From Schistosoma mansoni (Eukaryota > Platyhelminthes > Trematoda > Strigeidida > Schistosomatidae), in contig NC_031497.1 in assembly GCF_000237925.1 (NCBI RefSeq), positions 4,705,295 through 4,769,294 on the forward strand: a stretch of 64,000 nucleotides of DNA, read 5' to 3'. This document shows positions 10,876 to 23,300 of this stretch, one piece after another. Every line of letters starts with the position of its first letter. The first letter of the stretch is position 1. Under the pieces are notes generated by a model, which was given only the letters and a program-made list of their open reading frames with translations, did not search any database and had not been told where the DNA came from. Both the position numbers and the translations under genes were made by a program.

Positions 10876-12936
10876 TAAAATAAATGAATGAAAAATTGGT
10901 TAGTAAGATTTATTCGTTTAGTGGGGCTGTAATCATAGTGAATAACCAATTAATTAGTTATCTTTTTGAGTATAGGTGTAGTGTATCTAGAGTATTCAGG
11001 TACCTAGAGCGTTCAAGAGGCTTGTTTTAGTGTCTGCACATTTTAGTGGGTTTAATTACTAATTAAAACTATTGAATAACACTAGTTTAAATCTATTCAA
11101 ATTAGGTCATTAACTCAACTGTTGAGGCAACAACACCGATACATGAATAAAAAATAATTACGTCATTCAATGGACTTCTTCATGTTAAGTTTAAGAAGCA
11201 ATCAAACTTCACCAGAACATCGGTCGGAATCTCATAATTTATTTAAAAACCAGTCAATTGCTCATGCTTGATTATCAATATTCAGACTAACAGTATGATT
11301 AGCAAAAGGATCAAGTGAGTTTTTGTCCAATCTCTCTTTTCACAAATTTTTGGCTAGATGTTCCCATGCTTGCGTTCAATAATGTCCCAACCAACAGATT
11401 TAAAATTTATGTATGATAAGTCGATGACAAATATATGATCTATTGGGCAAGTGATGTAAAAACCGTCCTCAATTTTATGCATATGTATGTAAATTATAAA
11501 TAACAAAGTCAATGGACGATACCCACACAATTTCGTACGGTAAATAAATCTACAAGCCCGAAACACTGGATATCAAGCCAGTGATCTAAAGCTTAGACGT
11601 AAGTCCACAAACATAAGTGGGTCCGGTCAAAAATCCCTATACAAGGATAAGACAGTCCCTTTTTTATACATTATACTACTTACTAATGTTCAGTAACGTA
11701 CATTGTTGTCAATCACTTTTGGATATATTGTGTTGCTCCATTGCGACGTGGGCTAACTCTAAATGTGTACAAGTATTTACCACATTTAACACCTTAAGAA
11801 CCATAAGTAAATTTCCCCAACATTCCCCATAGTTTTTCGTCACACCACGCGTGTTCATTGAACAGTCCTTCATTTTCAGAAATTTTTATAGTTTGTGTAG
11901 GTAGTTCCAGTTTTTGTTTATTACCTGCAGTTATGTTTTTGTCAAAAACGCATCCATAATTATCGCAGAACACACCTTCTTAATCTTACCTTGTCACAGT
12001 CATGTAGGTCAACGAAAAGAGCCTCCAGTCTAACATATATTTCTTTTACATCTTTATATTACATTAACGGTTCCATCGAGCTACATGTACTTCAATTTTT
12101 ACAACCTCTTACCAGCAAGAGTGGTCAGTAGCAGCCTAGATTTTTCCGTAAGAAATGCTCAGAAGAGAAAGCAAAGCGACAAGTCCATATATAGACCTTG
12201 TTGTTTTACTGGCTAGATTTCTCGGTAGAGAGATGCTAGACAATCTCACAAGTAGCACGCTGTCTCAATAGTTTTCTTGGTCTGGTGATAACTCCTGTCA
12301 CTTCAAATCCAGTAAGTAATATGACTGTACATGACTGTAGACAGAAGACCTACAAGCAACTACCGTTACACAAATAATGACTTAAATGGTCACTGAAATA
12401 TAGGATCTAATTCCGACAAAAAAGCAGTAGCATTCATCGCAGTTTAGCAGTAGTCCTAAAATAACTCTCCCAAGTATTTCCACAAAACATACATTCCCGA
12501 AGCGTAAATACGGTTACAATGATGTCCGTTATAATTTTTTTTACCAAGAATAAGACGCTTAGCTTAATCCCATTATTTTAACCCATCGAGGTTCGGAATG
12601 AAAGAAAAGTAAGTGGTCTTTGCAACATTAGTGAGAAAGCTTGGATTTTCGAGTTGTAGGTATCGGAGACTAAAATCTGACCAGTCGTTCTTGAATATAG
12701 ACACACTGTAGTGTTTGCTAAATTGATCAACAAGGTCGTTGTTTGAAACCAAAAGTTCCGAGTCCAAGGTCTGGATGTGTATAACGGCATTAGGATGGAA
12801 TTGTGCCTGACTGACGAATCCAAATTAAGACAAATGAGAAACATAAACTGGCAAGACTATAATTTTTACGTGAACCAATCAGATTTAAAATTGCACATCC
12901 ACAAATCATAGTTTCCCCTACAAACTCAATTGCTAG
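10876..12936. other. Intergenic, nothing recognised
   Basis: No exon with splice sites and family resemblance. Short open frames at 11354-11832 and 12573-12844 have no recognisable motif. The sequence has the slightly higher GC typical of decayed repeats, but I cannot name a family. Confidence 0.55.
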
Positions 12937-14395
12937 CTTACTTACGCCTATTACCCCTAACGGAGGAGTATAGAAAGCCCGCCAACACTCTCCATCGAGC
13001 TCTATCTGTACAGTCCTTTCTAGTTCTCTCCACTTCTCGCGTCTTTTCCTAATTTCCTCTTCAGTTATCAGCTGGTTTGTTCTCTCCCACAGTAGGTTGT
13101 TGCTGATGATATCCGGTCAGCGAGCATTGAGTATCTTGCATAAACAATCGTTTATAAATACTTGTATCTTGATGAGGGTTTTAGTAGTTCTCCACGTTTC
13201 AACTCTATGAAGTAGAACTGTCTTGACATTTGTATTGAAGATTCTCACGATGTTGTTTGACAGTTGTTCTGAGTTCCATATATATTTCAGCTGTTGAAAT
13301 TCTGTCCTTGCTTTGTCAATCCTCTCCCCTGCATCTGGATCAGATCCTTCGCGTTCATCTGTAATGTTGACCTGGTACATGAAAGTCTCCACCTCTTCCA
13401 GAGTTTATCCATCAGGTGTGATTGAGCTAGTGTACTCTGTGTTGTATTTGAGGATCTTGTTTTTTCCCTGTGTATGACGAGGCCTACTGGTGCAGAGGCT
13501 TCTCCTACATCTGTTGTCTTGACCTGCATTTATTCGTGAGTATGGAATAGAAGGGCTAGGTCATCTATGGAGTCTAAATCGTCTAGTTGCATCCAAGCTA
13601 TCTATTGTATTCCGCACCTCCCGTCAGATGTGGTATTCACAATCAAATCAACCGCCAAAAGAAGTAGGAAAGGCGAGATTAAGAGGCCTTTGTCTGACTC
13701 CGGTCCTTACTGGGAATGCATCTGTCAGCTGTCTTCCATACACGACTTCTAAATGTAATTCATCGTAAGAATTCTGGATGGTGCTTACGATCTTCTCAGG
13801 CACACCATAGTGTTGAAGAAGTTTCCGTTCTACCCACACTGTCAAACGCCTTCTCATATTCAAGGAAGTTGATGTATAGTGACGAGTTCCATTCAATCGA
13901 TTGTTCAAGGACGATCGCTAGGGACGCAATTCGGTCTGTGCAAGACTGATCCTTACGGGATCCGGCCTGTTGATCTTGGAGGTGGTCGCCTATTGAATCT
14001 TTCATCCGGTTCAGCAACACTCTGTTCAAGACTTTTCCTGGTACTAATAGTAATATGATGTCTCTATAGGTCTAACATTTGCTAAGATCTTACTTTCGTA
14101 TCTTGATGAGGTGTCTTTTTTTGCAGTTTCCTCCCAAATCTTCTTGGACAGAAAGCGTAGTGTTTTTGCAGTTGCTTCTGTGTCTGACTTCAGTGCTTCG
14201 GCTGGTACATTGTCGGTTCTGCTTCTTTCCTACTCTTGATTTGTCTGATGACCATCCTGATTCGTTCGATCGTTGGTGTAGCGACATCTATAAGTGCTGC
14301 TTCCATATCCGATGGATTCAATGAAGCTGGTCTATTCAAGAGTTCCTCGAAGTATTCTGTCCATGTGTTTCTCCGTTTTTGAATATCAACCCAAC
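12937..14395 (-). mobile_element. SR2-like RTE LINE, decayed reverse-transcriptase part
   Basis: Minus-strand frames, out of step with each other, cover an SR2/RTE reverse transcriptase in order: WTEYFEELLNRPASLNP (about 14330-14370), HLIKI (about 14100), MNRVLLNRMKDSIGDHLQDQ with QQAGSRKDQSCTDRIASLA (13900-14029), FLEYEKAFDSV, LLQHYGVPEKIV (about 13800), FPVRTGVRQ, then DDLDSIDDLALL where a family FADD catalytic motif would stand, and IFNTNVKTVLLHRVETWRTT (13170-13260). The C-terminal DNA-binding part is shortened by an internal deletion before the 3' end AATAGGCGTAAGTAAG. Many frameshifts and stops are present. The endonuclease is missing, so the copy is 5'-truncated and old. Confidence 0.9.
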
Positions 14396-14455
14396 CCTCC
14401 TGCTCGGTCTTGGGACCGACAGCAACTCTAGAAGAGCTACAGATGTAGTTTCAAT
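14390..14455 (+). mobile_element. SR2-like 5'-region scrap
   Basis: Contains CCAACCCTCCTGCTCGGTCT then TTGGGACCGACAG and AGAGCTACAG, a motif repeated at 32425-32505 and 48043-48115 (+) and inverted at 3620-3715. Here it abuts the LINE above in the opposite orientation. Confidence 0.5.
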
Positions 14456-15858
14456 TACTGGCTAAAATGTACCTATTTCAAGCAGTTTAAGGTTCTGGAA
14501 TATTTTTTCACAATTTACTTTTGTTCCTCGTTTTGTCCTGTTTTGGGCAGATGATCTTTTGATTTTGCGGGCTTTTGCATTTTGCTATGCATCATTTACC
14601 ATTTTGATTGTATAATTCACTTGCTTACTGGAGTTATGATCTACACATCTATAAATTCAGCAACCTTATTCTCTCTTGCTTTCATAATAGACATATTCTT
14701 GATAGAGGTATGATCGGTTGTCGTAGACTAACACTGTGTCGTACTTTTGTAGAATTGAGGTCTACGATTGCTTCTAATAAACTTATTTGACACTAAATTG
14801 ATAGTTCTAGTTGAGTATAACCGACTGGTCATGATATCATTGTCCGATGTATATGATTTCGAGTCAGTCACATAACACTCTTGAGTAACCTGCCTTATAG
14901 TGATGGCCCTGCCTTTCGGAAAGTCATCAAGAGTAAATAATAGCTTATGGTGAAATATTATATAGTATATGGATAGGATATGTGCACAATACAACCATAC
15001 TTAAGTGAATGAACTATATAGTCCTTGTGGTTATTCAGCGTAGATCTCTACTGACTTTGAGCAGTTTAGGTCAATCATGCAACACCCAGTGGCAATTCTC
15101 TCAAGGTAGGATACATCCAGCTTAAAAGATCATTTGCCCAAGGTTTGGTGTCATTTCACTGTCACAATACTTCCATGCGCTTTGCATGGACAGAAGATTT
15201 ACTCCGAACAAAATTATAGTAGATGGTGCTACTACTAAGGGGTCGATTAAGAACAAGGTATATCAGTATGTATTCACAGAACTAATGACGTTAGACTTCA
15301 CTACTATCACACTGCATGGAAAATACTGAAAAATAAGTGGAAAGTGGTTTTAGAGTTCATCTCCATCAGTGTTTAGTAAGAATCAGAACCACAAAGGAGG
15401 GATTGAAATTTATCGTAGTTCATAGCGGTAAAAAAATTCTTACCAAATAGATAGTGATGATAACAAGTTGATAGGAGTTAAAACGAACAGGCCAAGAAGT
15501 AAATGAATCCAATGTGTTAATAGGTGAAGAAACGAAACGTAATTATGATATTTGATACAAGTATATCTGAAAAGGAATCTCATTTATAAGCCGCAAAATA
15601 ACCTTTTGAGGAGGCGTGCAAGTTAAAAATACGAAGTTTCATGATATACGAAGACTAGTTGTTTTATCCAAAAAGTTTTTCAACCACCCTGCACCGTATA
15701 CCATATCATCAGACACCCGAATCGTTGTCTAATTTTTCATTCAAAGAATCAATCGAAAACTTATTGTTAGATATTTGTTTTTCTAATTTCAGTGTTTGGC
15801 GAAAATCCAATTCGTTTTGTTTTGGCGGGTTTATTCCTTTCGTTGCTTTATTTGTTAG
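14456..15858. other. Intergenic region and presumed PDS5 5' region
   Basis: No gene recognised. The last few hundred bases should include the promoter and 5' UTR of PDS5, whose ATG is at 15859. I see no distinctive regulatory motif that I can defend. Confidence 0.5.
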
Positions 15859-17330
15859 ATGCCATCTATAGGTCTAGAATTGATTTTTCCACCTAATTGT
15901 AAGCCTATAAATGGTGATTTATCAAAGGAAGAATTAAGAAGACGTCTGACTGTATGCATTATATTCATCATTATTCTTTAGGAGCTCTGTAACGCACTAG
16001 ACATTGTTATCGAGGAAGAAGGAAAATCAACAGAAACTTCACTGGATGGAGAGAGATTATCGCTTTCACAGGACCACACAAAATATAAAGGGCTGTTCCT
16101 TCTACTTGGGTCACCAGAGTTCCTGAAACATGCAGACAGAGATATTCAATTAAGAGTTGGTGTATGTATTTGCAAGCTACTTAAAATATTCTGCCCATGC
16201 AATCCTCTTTCTGGTTTATCTGAGGAAAAAGTTCTGACAAAAGTAATGTCCACTTCTTCAACTGAGTTTCTAGGAAATCCTGTTTTTCCTAATTGATTGT
16301 ATTGGATTACTTTCAAACGTGAAGACGAAAACCGATGCTGTATACATTAAACTTCATACAATGATTTATGTACGTAGTACAATCTTATGATGTCCCTATC
16401 TAGATTTGTGCTCAAATTGATGTCTTCCTGTGGTGTTCGTTTTTAGAAGATGAATCTGTCCTATTCAGCTTCGTCAAAATGGTTTTTGCTATTGTGAAGT
16501 ATGATTCATTTTACGAAATAATAGTGATAGAAACCTTGATGTCTGGTCTTGGACTGATAGTTCCATCGTTCGCCAGATGATTTTGGACATGGCTGTTAAG
16601 GTTATCATCCAGTCTGAAAAATTCCTGTCTTCTGATGTAGTCACTTTTATACTTCAGTATCTAATAGAACCTGCAAAAAGTACTCAACCGGCTCAGCATA
16701 CATTCGCTCGAGACTTAATAATAAGGACTGCTGATCAGCTGGAATATCGAATTCAAATGGTAGGTTAATTATCTGGTATTTCTTAGTTGCAAGTTATTGC
16801 AAAACTCTCTAATTGTGGGTAAATGTAATGGAACCCAAATGAAAACTGAAGGTAAGTCCATCCATTCTCCTGTAGAGCTTTCGGAAGACAGCAGCGGAGG
16901 AATACCTGATGTGGATGAATCTAAAAATGATGAGGAAAATCCTGATTTACTTGGAGAGCACGCATTTCTAATCATTTACGCTTTGCACACAATACAAAGC
17001 AGTATAGTAGCGCCAATACTTCCGACTATTGAGTTAAAGCTAAAGTCGCCTATTGTACGTGAGCGTAAACGATCTTTCAGATTATTAGCACGCTTATTTT
17101 CTGAACCGGTATGTATTTAAGTTTGGTATATTAAACATTTAAGAATTCTTTACTTCACAGGAGAAATCCAAGTCTTTGGGATGCATTCCTGGGGCGCTTC
17201 AATGACATTGATAGTGAAGTCCGCAAGTTATGTATTCACATGTTGCCTCAGCTTTTAAAACAGAACCAGGATTTAGTTCATGAGCAGTTGCTGACCAATT
17301 TCCAACAGCGCATTTATGATCCCGATGAAG
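15859..17330 (+). CDS. PDS5 exons 1-7, short-intron block
   Basis: Seven exons separated by introns of only 30, 31, 34, 26, 34 and 35 nt (15952-15981, 16243-16273, 16370-16403, 16499-16524, 16760-16793, 17109-17143), all GT-AG. The start MPSIGLELIFPPNCKPINGD aligns with the family's KIAYPPGVKEITDKI region and is the first ATG in a plausible context. The acceptor for exon 7 is ATTTAAG at 17143, not the CACAG at 17160; only the former keeps frame and gives NSLLHRRNPSLWDAFLGRF, the same spacing as in human PDS5A. Confidence 0.92.
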
Positions 17331-20300
17331 GTTAGTTTTATCATTTTATGGTTGAACATAATTTCGTATCTTAAGCTTATCAGCGTCCGACAATTATAGT
17401 TTTTCTTGTCTTAAAAACAGCATTTGACTCTAGACCTAGAGGCTCTGTGGCAGTGTCTGTCGTTCCAAGGTGTACCTCAGAAGTACATAAACCTTTTGAA
17501 GGCTCTTTACTCGAACACTACCAGTCGAGTGAGAGCTTATGGCGAACTGTCATCTGATTTTCCAACCTTAAGTAGTGCCCGACAAGGCTGTCCACCATCC
17601 CTACTTTTATTTAACTTCATTATAGACCTGTTGCTGGAAATAACACTCGTCGACTAAATTTTCAGGAATAGATCTATCAGGAGATCCACTTATCGACTTA
17701 GAATACGCAGATGATATAGTCTTGTTTGGTGAAGACGCTGACAAAATGCAGTCTTTTGTTAGAACTGAGTAACTGCCAGGATATTTGGAATGCGTTTCTC
17801 CCCCTCCAAATGTAAATTGTTACACCAGGACTGGCTTGCGTCAACACCTGAACTAAGGATAGGGAGCGAAGTAGTCGAACGCGTCGACAACTTCGCTTAA
17901 CTTGGAAGTCTGATCAGCCCTAATGGGTTGGTGTCTGACGAAATCTCAGCACGGATTCAAAAGGCTCATTTGGCTTTTGCCAACTTACGTCACATATGGC
18001 GAAGACGAGATATCCGTCTATCAATTAAGTGACGAGTATACTGTGCAGCAGTTCGCTCTTTTCTACTTTATGGCTGTGAAACGTGGCCATTAAGAGTAGA
18101 AAATACTCGTAAGTTACTAGTATTTAACCATAGATGTCTTAGAAATATTGCTCACATCTGCTGGGATCACCGGGTAAGAAATAGTGAGGTTAGACACGGT
18201 ATTAGGAAATGATGGTGAATCAGTTGATGAGGTCATGAATCTTCATCGACTGAGATGGTTGGGCCACGTGTTACGTATGCCTGAACACCGATTACCACGA
18301 CGCGTTATGCTGACTAGTATTGGCGATGGTTGGGAGAGAGTTAGGGGCAGCCAAACCAAAACATGGCATCAGTGCTTGAAGTCACTAACTTGTAGTCTGA
18401 GCCATGTTGGTCGATGTAGACTACGTGGTTCGGGTCCGCATGACCATCGTAACCAATGGTTGGAGACGGTGTGTGACATGGCTCAGAATCGATCATAATG
18501 GCGTAGGTGTATACACTCTTTATCTTCCCTTAAACCTTAAGATCAAAATTGCTTCATATCTGTCTTTCTTCCTGTACTATATATACAACCTTTCTTTTAT
18601 ATATTAACACCACTAAATTAACTACTTCTATGAATTCGGTGTTCATCTTGTTGTGTAATGAGGTATGGCAGCTTGGACCGATGCATATGTATGCCTGGTC
18701 CTACGTTGTAGCTGACTGACTTAAGTTTAAGGGAAGTAATCTTATCGTATTTCACCTGGTCGCTTCATTCCAAACCTTTAACTGCTTTAAGTAAATTATT
18801 TCCTGAAATATTTGATTCTGCAAATGTCCATTTGATAAGAAAGTGGCTAACTAACATGTCACTGCTCCTACTGCAAAGGATAAATCAAGTAACGCAACAG
18901 ATCTACGGAATCAGTTGTCATCAAGTATTGATATATGGGTCTATCCATTGACTGCTTGATGCAAAAGTTAATTGCTAGTGAATAATTTTTCCGACTTGCA
19001 AACTTTTTTGTCCTTACAAATGTGCGGCATTGAAAGCATGTGAAACGAAATCATTTTTAACTATTGTGAAAGTTGTAATAACGTCGTCCAGGATTTCCGT
19101 ATATGTCATCAAGAATTTATTTAATGTAGTTAATTTTGCATCTCACAAAAAACTTGAGATTCGCGGACCCAGGCTTTTACGCTTCTTTTTATCTTTATCT
19201 GCAAATCACACTCCTTTTTTAAACTGACTCCTCAAGCCGAGATAAGTCAAGGAGAGTTCACATCTGTAATCTAGTTTTAGAAATTCACATGTATAATTGG
19301 GAGTCCACCGCTCCATTCATGTGGATTCATACTTATTGTTTCTTTTTTATAGTTAAAAATTTAGTTTCAACCCTGTCAATTAAATGTTTTAATAGTAGCA
19401 TAATGTTTTCATAACGTCTTCTTTTTGTATTCATAGAAGTCCGACTTTTAGCTTTAAAAACAATGACTGGTCTTATTAAACAATCTGAAAACGAAGTTAG
19501 CGATGATGCATTCGAATTGTTAAAGGAGCGTTCTCGAGACAAGACCCTGTCTATTCGTAAAGAAGCTTCTTCCGCTTTAGCTTCGCTGTATAAGGGTGGT
19601 TTGCAGTCGGGATGGTTATCGGCTTCAAAGTCAGCTTCCGCACTAAATACGATTTTGCACTTGTACTATCAAAACTCAACTGATGACAAGTTGGTTTCAA
19701 ACATATTCCGAGTTACTATGAATTCTGAATATTTTTGTTCTTATTAAGAAACATCTTTCATATGCAACCATCAACTAAAGCATTGTTTATTTATCGATTA
19801 CTCAATGTATTTAGGGATTCATACAATCTTACGTTCCCCATAATTCAAGTCTGAGAATTTTAGTATGCTTTTCTTTATTGTGTGTCCTTATCGTATGATA
19901 TTTATTCATATGCAGCGACTCGTTACCACATGTTGATTGACAGAATAGGGTTCAAGCGAGATCCTTGGGAGTTAGTGTAGTACTTAATTTTTTTGGTGAG
20001 ACTAGTTTATGGACGAACTTTGAATGACGCCAAATATACCTTGAGAAAGTCCACCTACTTACTGGGGTCTAACGAGGGTTATAAACTAGTTTGAGTAATC
20101 AGAATTGGGACTCAAAGTGGAAAGTTAAGGTTTTCACCACGAATCGACATCAGATATAGTACCAAAACGCTATTTAGCCATATGAAGGAATAAATTTCTC
20201 TCCGAAACTTGAGATTCGTTATCTTAGATCTGATTAGTTCCAACATAGATCATTGTCTCATCATTTTATTCTCAGTTATTAGTACACCTCCCTATTACTT

Positions 20301-23300
20301 GGACCTCGGTGTTTATGATATTCCTAATTGAAGAGTACATCTTTCTGTCACAATCCATCCCATTACTTTTCTGATTCCGCACAAACTAATAATCCAGGTG
20401 TACAGGCTAATGTATCTGTTTGATTTTGCTAGTTCAGCTTGTGTACTAATTGAAATGAAAAGTGTTTGGCCCATATGGGTCTTTTTGATCTTAATATTGT
20501 AGTGTCCAGATTTTAGTTATCATTCCTATGAATAAACGAGGTATTAAGCACTTCATCATATGTTAGATACGGTTCTGTTCTTTTTCTTTTTGGATTTTTG
20601 TTGTTAGAATATGTTGGTCATATCTTTGGCTCATTTCTAAGCACTGGATTCCAGTGATCATACAAGAGTTGTGTATGTGCTCGTTGAATTCATGATTTAT
20701 ACGAGCTAGCCCAAAGAGTACTTTCCAATATCACTCCACCATAGTTTTGTTTTTGTCGTATAATTCTACAGGAATAGTTAGTTTATTGATTATAGTGATT
20801 ATTTAACGTTAACATCTATCTGTCATTATCCCATAGACTACGATTAAGTTTTTGGCTTATTTTGTTTCTTGCCGATCTTAGATGTTTTGTAATCAGTAGA
20901 TTAAGAACGAAAAAATATCACTCTGTTCATAAATAACTGTTGGTTCTGTAACAGTAACAGAAAAATATGGTAAAGTTCCTCAGCGAAAATTGTTTGACAT
21001 TTTAGTATTAGTATTTTCATTACAAGACACTAGGAAGTTTGGCGATGAAAGCAGCTGTTCGGCTCTGTAGTAATGTTTTAGGAACTTCAGATTCGGTCAT
21101 TCTGTTTTTTCTTCATAGTAACAACTTTTATTTTAAGATATCCTTTTGTTAATAATTACTTTATAGGCTTATTGTTGAACGTTTATTAAAGAGCTCAATC
21201 ATTCCGTACCATTTTGAAAATGCTGTCCGTGTACAAGCCTTATTCCGCTGTTACAGTTTGATGGATGAAGCTTCTATCAAAGCTATGCAGGAAATTTTTA
21301 AGACCCAATATGTGTAAGTCTACCAGCGTGTTTTGGGCATGCTATTGAGGTTTAGATTATTATGTTATCTATAGAATCTTGTGTTGCGGAATCCTTGGGT
21401 TTATGCCCATAATATTTTATGGTGCTCATAAACACGTAGTATTCTATTTGTTGTGTCTCAGGGCGATGGGCATTCTAGTACAAATAATATATGGGCTTCA
21501 GTTGTGACCAAATAAACAGCGAAGGAATAGGACAATAGGAAATCTTCACTTCCTATAGTTTGAGCTACTCTAATAGAAAGAATTCCAGGAGTCACATGAT
21601 CCAAATCGAACTTCAGATATGAGAGAGCCGAAATCATCTGACGTAAAGAAAAGTGATAAATCCCTCATAAAATGACCTGTAAAAATTAACCAACTTCCCA
21701 GTATCTTTGAAAGAAATATTCTATTAAATTCTATTTTACTTTACCAGTTGTCACTACAGTCACTAATCTGATTCAGAACTCTCAGCTGACTTGGTTGTAT
21801 GTCTTCGTTTATGATTATTTTTGGGAATATATTTTAGCATTGGAAGAGTAAATCTGTCATGTTATCAAGTCACTTTTAAATCATCTTGTTGTTTACCGGC
21901 AACGACCTGAACATTTGAATTATTTTCTTATTAGTGCCCTCAAACTTCTTCGGGATGTTGTCAAGTTGTTAACTGACCAACGCGATGCGAAAATTCCTTC
22001 CGAAGTTAATACTGAAATAATGGGTGTCATACAGCACCTTAGTAGTAAGTACCCAGTAATGTTTTCTTATTTTGTACGATTTTCCTTCAAATATGGGTTT
22101 CTTTTTATAAATTCGTTATTTTATTTACGTAATTTATATTGAAGGCAAGATTCCTATCCCAATCCCTACATAAGATTCCATTAATTTTGAAAGTTTTATA
22201 CAATCGTAACTAAAAATAAAAGTATACGACTATCTACTTCTGTTTTCTTAAATCGATAGTTTAAGTGGACATAATTATCTTACATTGTCTTTCCTCCATA
22301 TATAGTGTTCAAAAAAGCCCAGAATGACATTATTACCCATAGAAATATTTTTTTCCAACTTTAAACGTACAAACGATATAACAGTCATGCCCAGTATTAT
22401 GATGGTTTCATAAACAATAATCCCTAAATTAGTATTTATAAGTGTGGTGTTTTACCCCCATTCAAGTGGTAGATACTCTCAGAAAGTTAACATTCTTTTT
22501 TTCTTGAACTTATGTTTGATAATGAGTCTGAAAATAGTCTGAAGGTCCATATGCTTGAGTGAATATCAATGTGTGGAAGACAAAAATAGTACATGTATCA
22601 CTTGTGTTCATGATGTTATGTAAATTATGTTGCAGCTTAATTTCATGTGTTTAAACAAGTGTGATTATTTGATCTGCTAGTATTTAAATCGTTAGCAACC
22701 GCAAAATTGCTAAAAGTCCAACTATTTACAATATTTCGTTCACAGTTTGAGCAACTTGCTCTGTAAGTTTATCGTTGATCCGTCTCAATTTTCATGTATT
22801 AGACTATCACCATTTTCGAAACAATCTCCTTAAGTTTTCATTAGTTTAGCTACATCTATAGGTTTCAGATACTTAGTAACTCTCCAGATTTTACATTAAG
22901 CCACTGTTCATGATCATTATGGTGGTCCGTGTTTCAGTTTATCTCACTCTATATTATATATAAAAGTCATCAGTTATAGACTGTTTCTGTTAAAAAAATG
23001 TGATCCTTTGGATTCCTTCAATTGTATAAGTAGATTACTGACATTGTCTTCAACAGTCTACTTCAAATTCTTTATGATACCAGGCAGTCAAATGTTAATT
23101 ATCATCTCGTTAGTTGTCTAGCTAGTTCTATATTACCCCCATCTACTTCGGTTTGAGTACCCCTCTCTAAATGTATTAAGTCTAGGACTGATTTCCTCGA
23201 ATTTCACGACAAACCGTCTTAACTTTATGCTAATGATGTTCAAGAGCAGACAACAACCATAGGACAACATAGGATAAATGAAGAAATTGCCTAGCGACTT

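Noticed and set aside
17161-17200. Acceptor CACAG at 17160 for PDS5 exon 7
   Set aside because: It puts the conserved DAFLGRFNDID block out of frame; the earlier ATTTAAG acceptor at 17143 keeps frame and family spacing.
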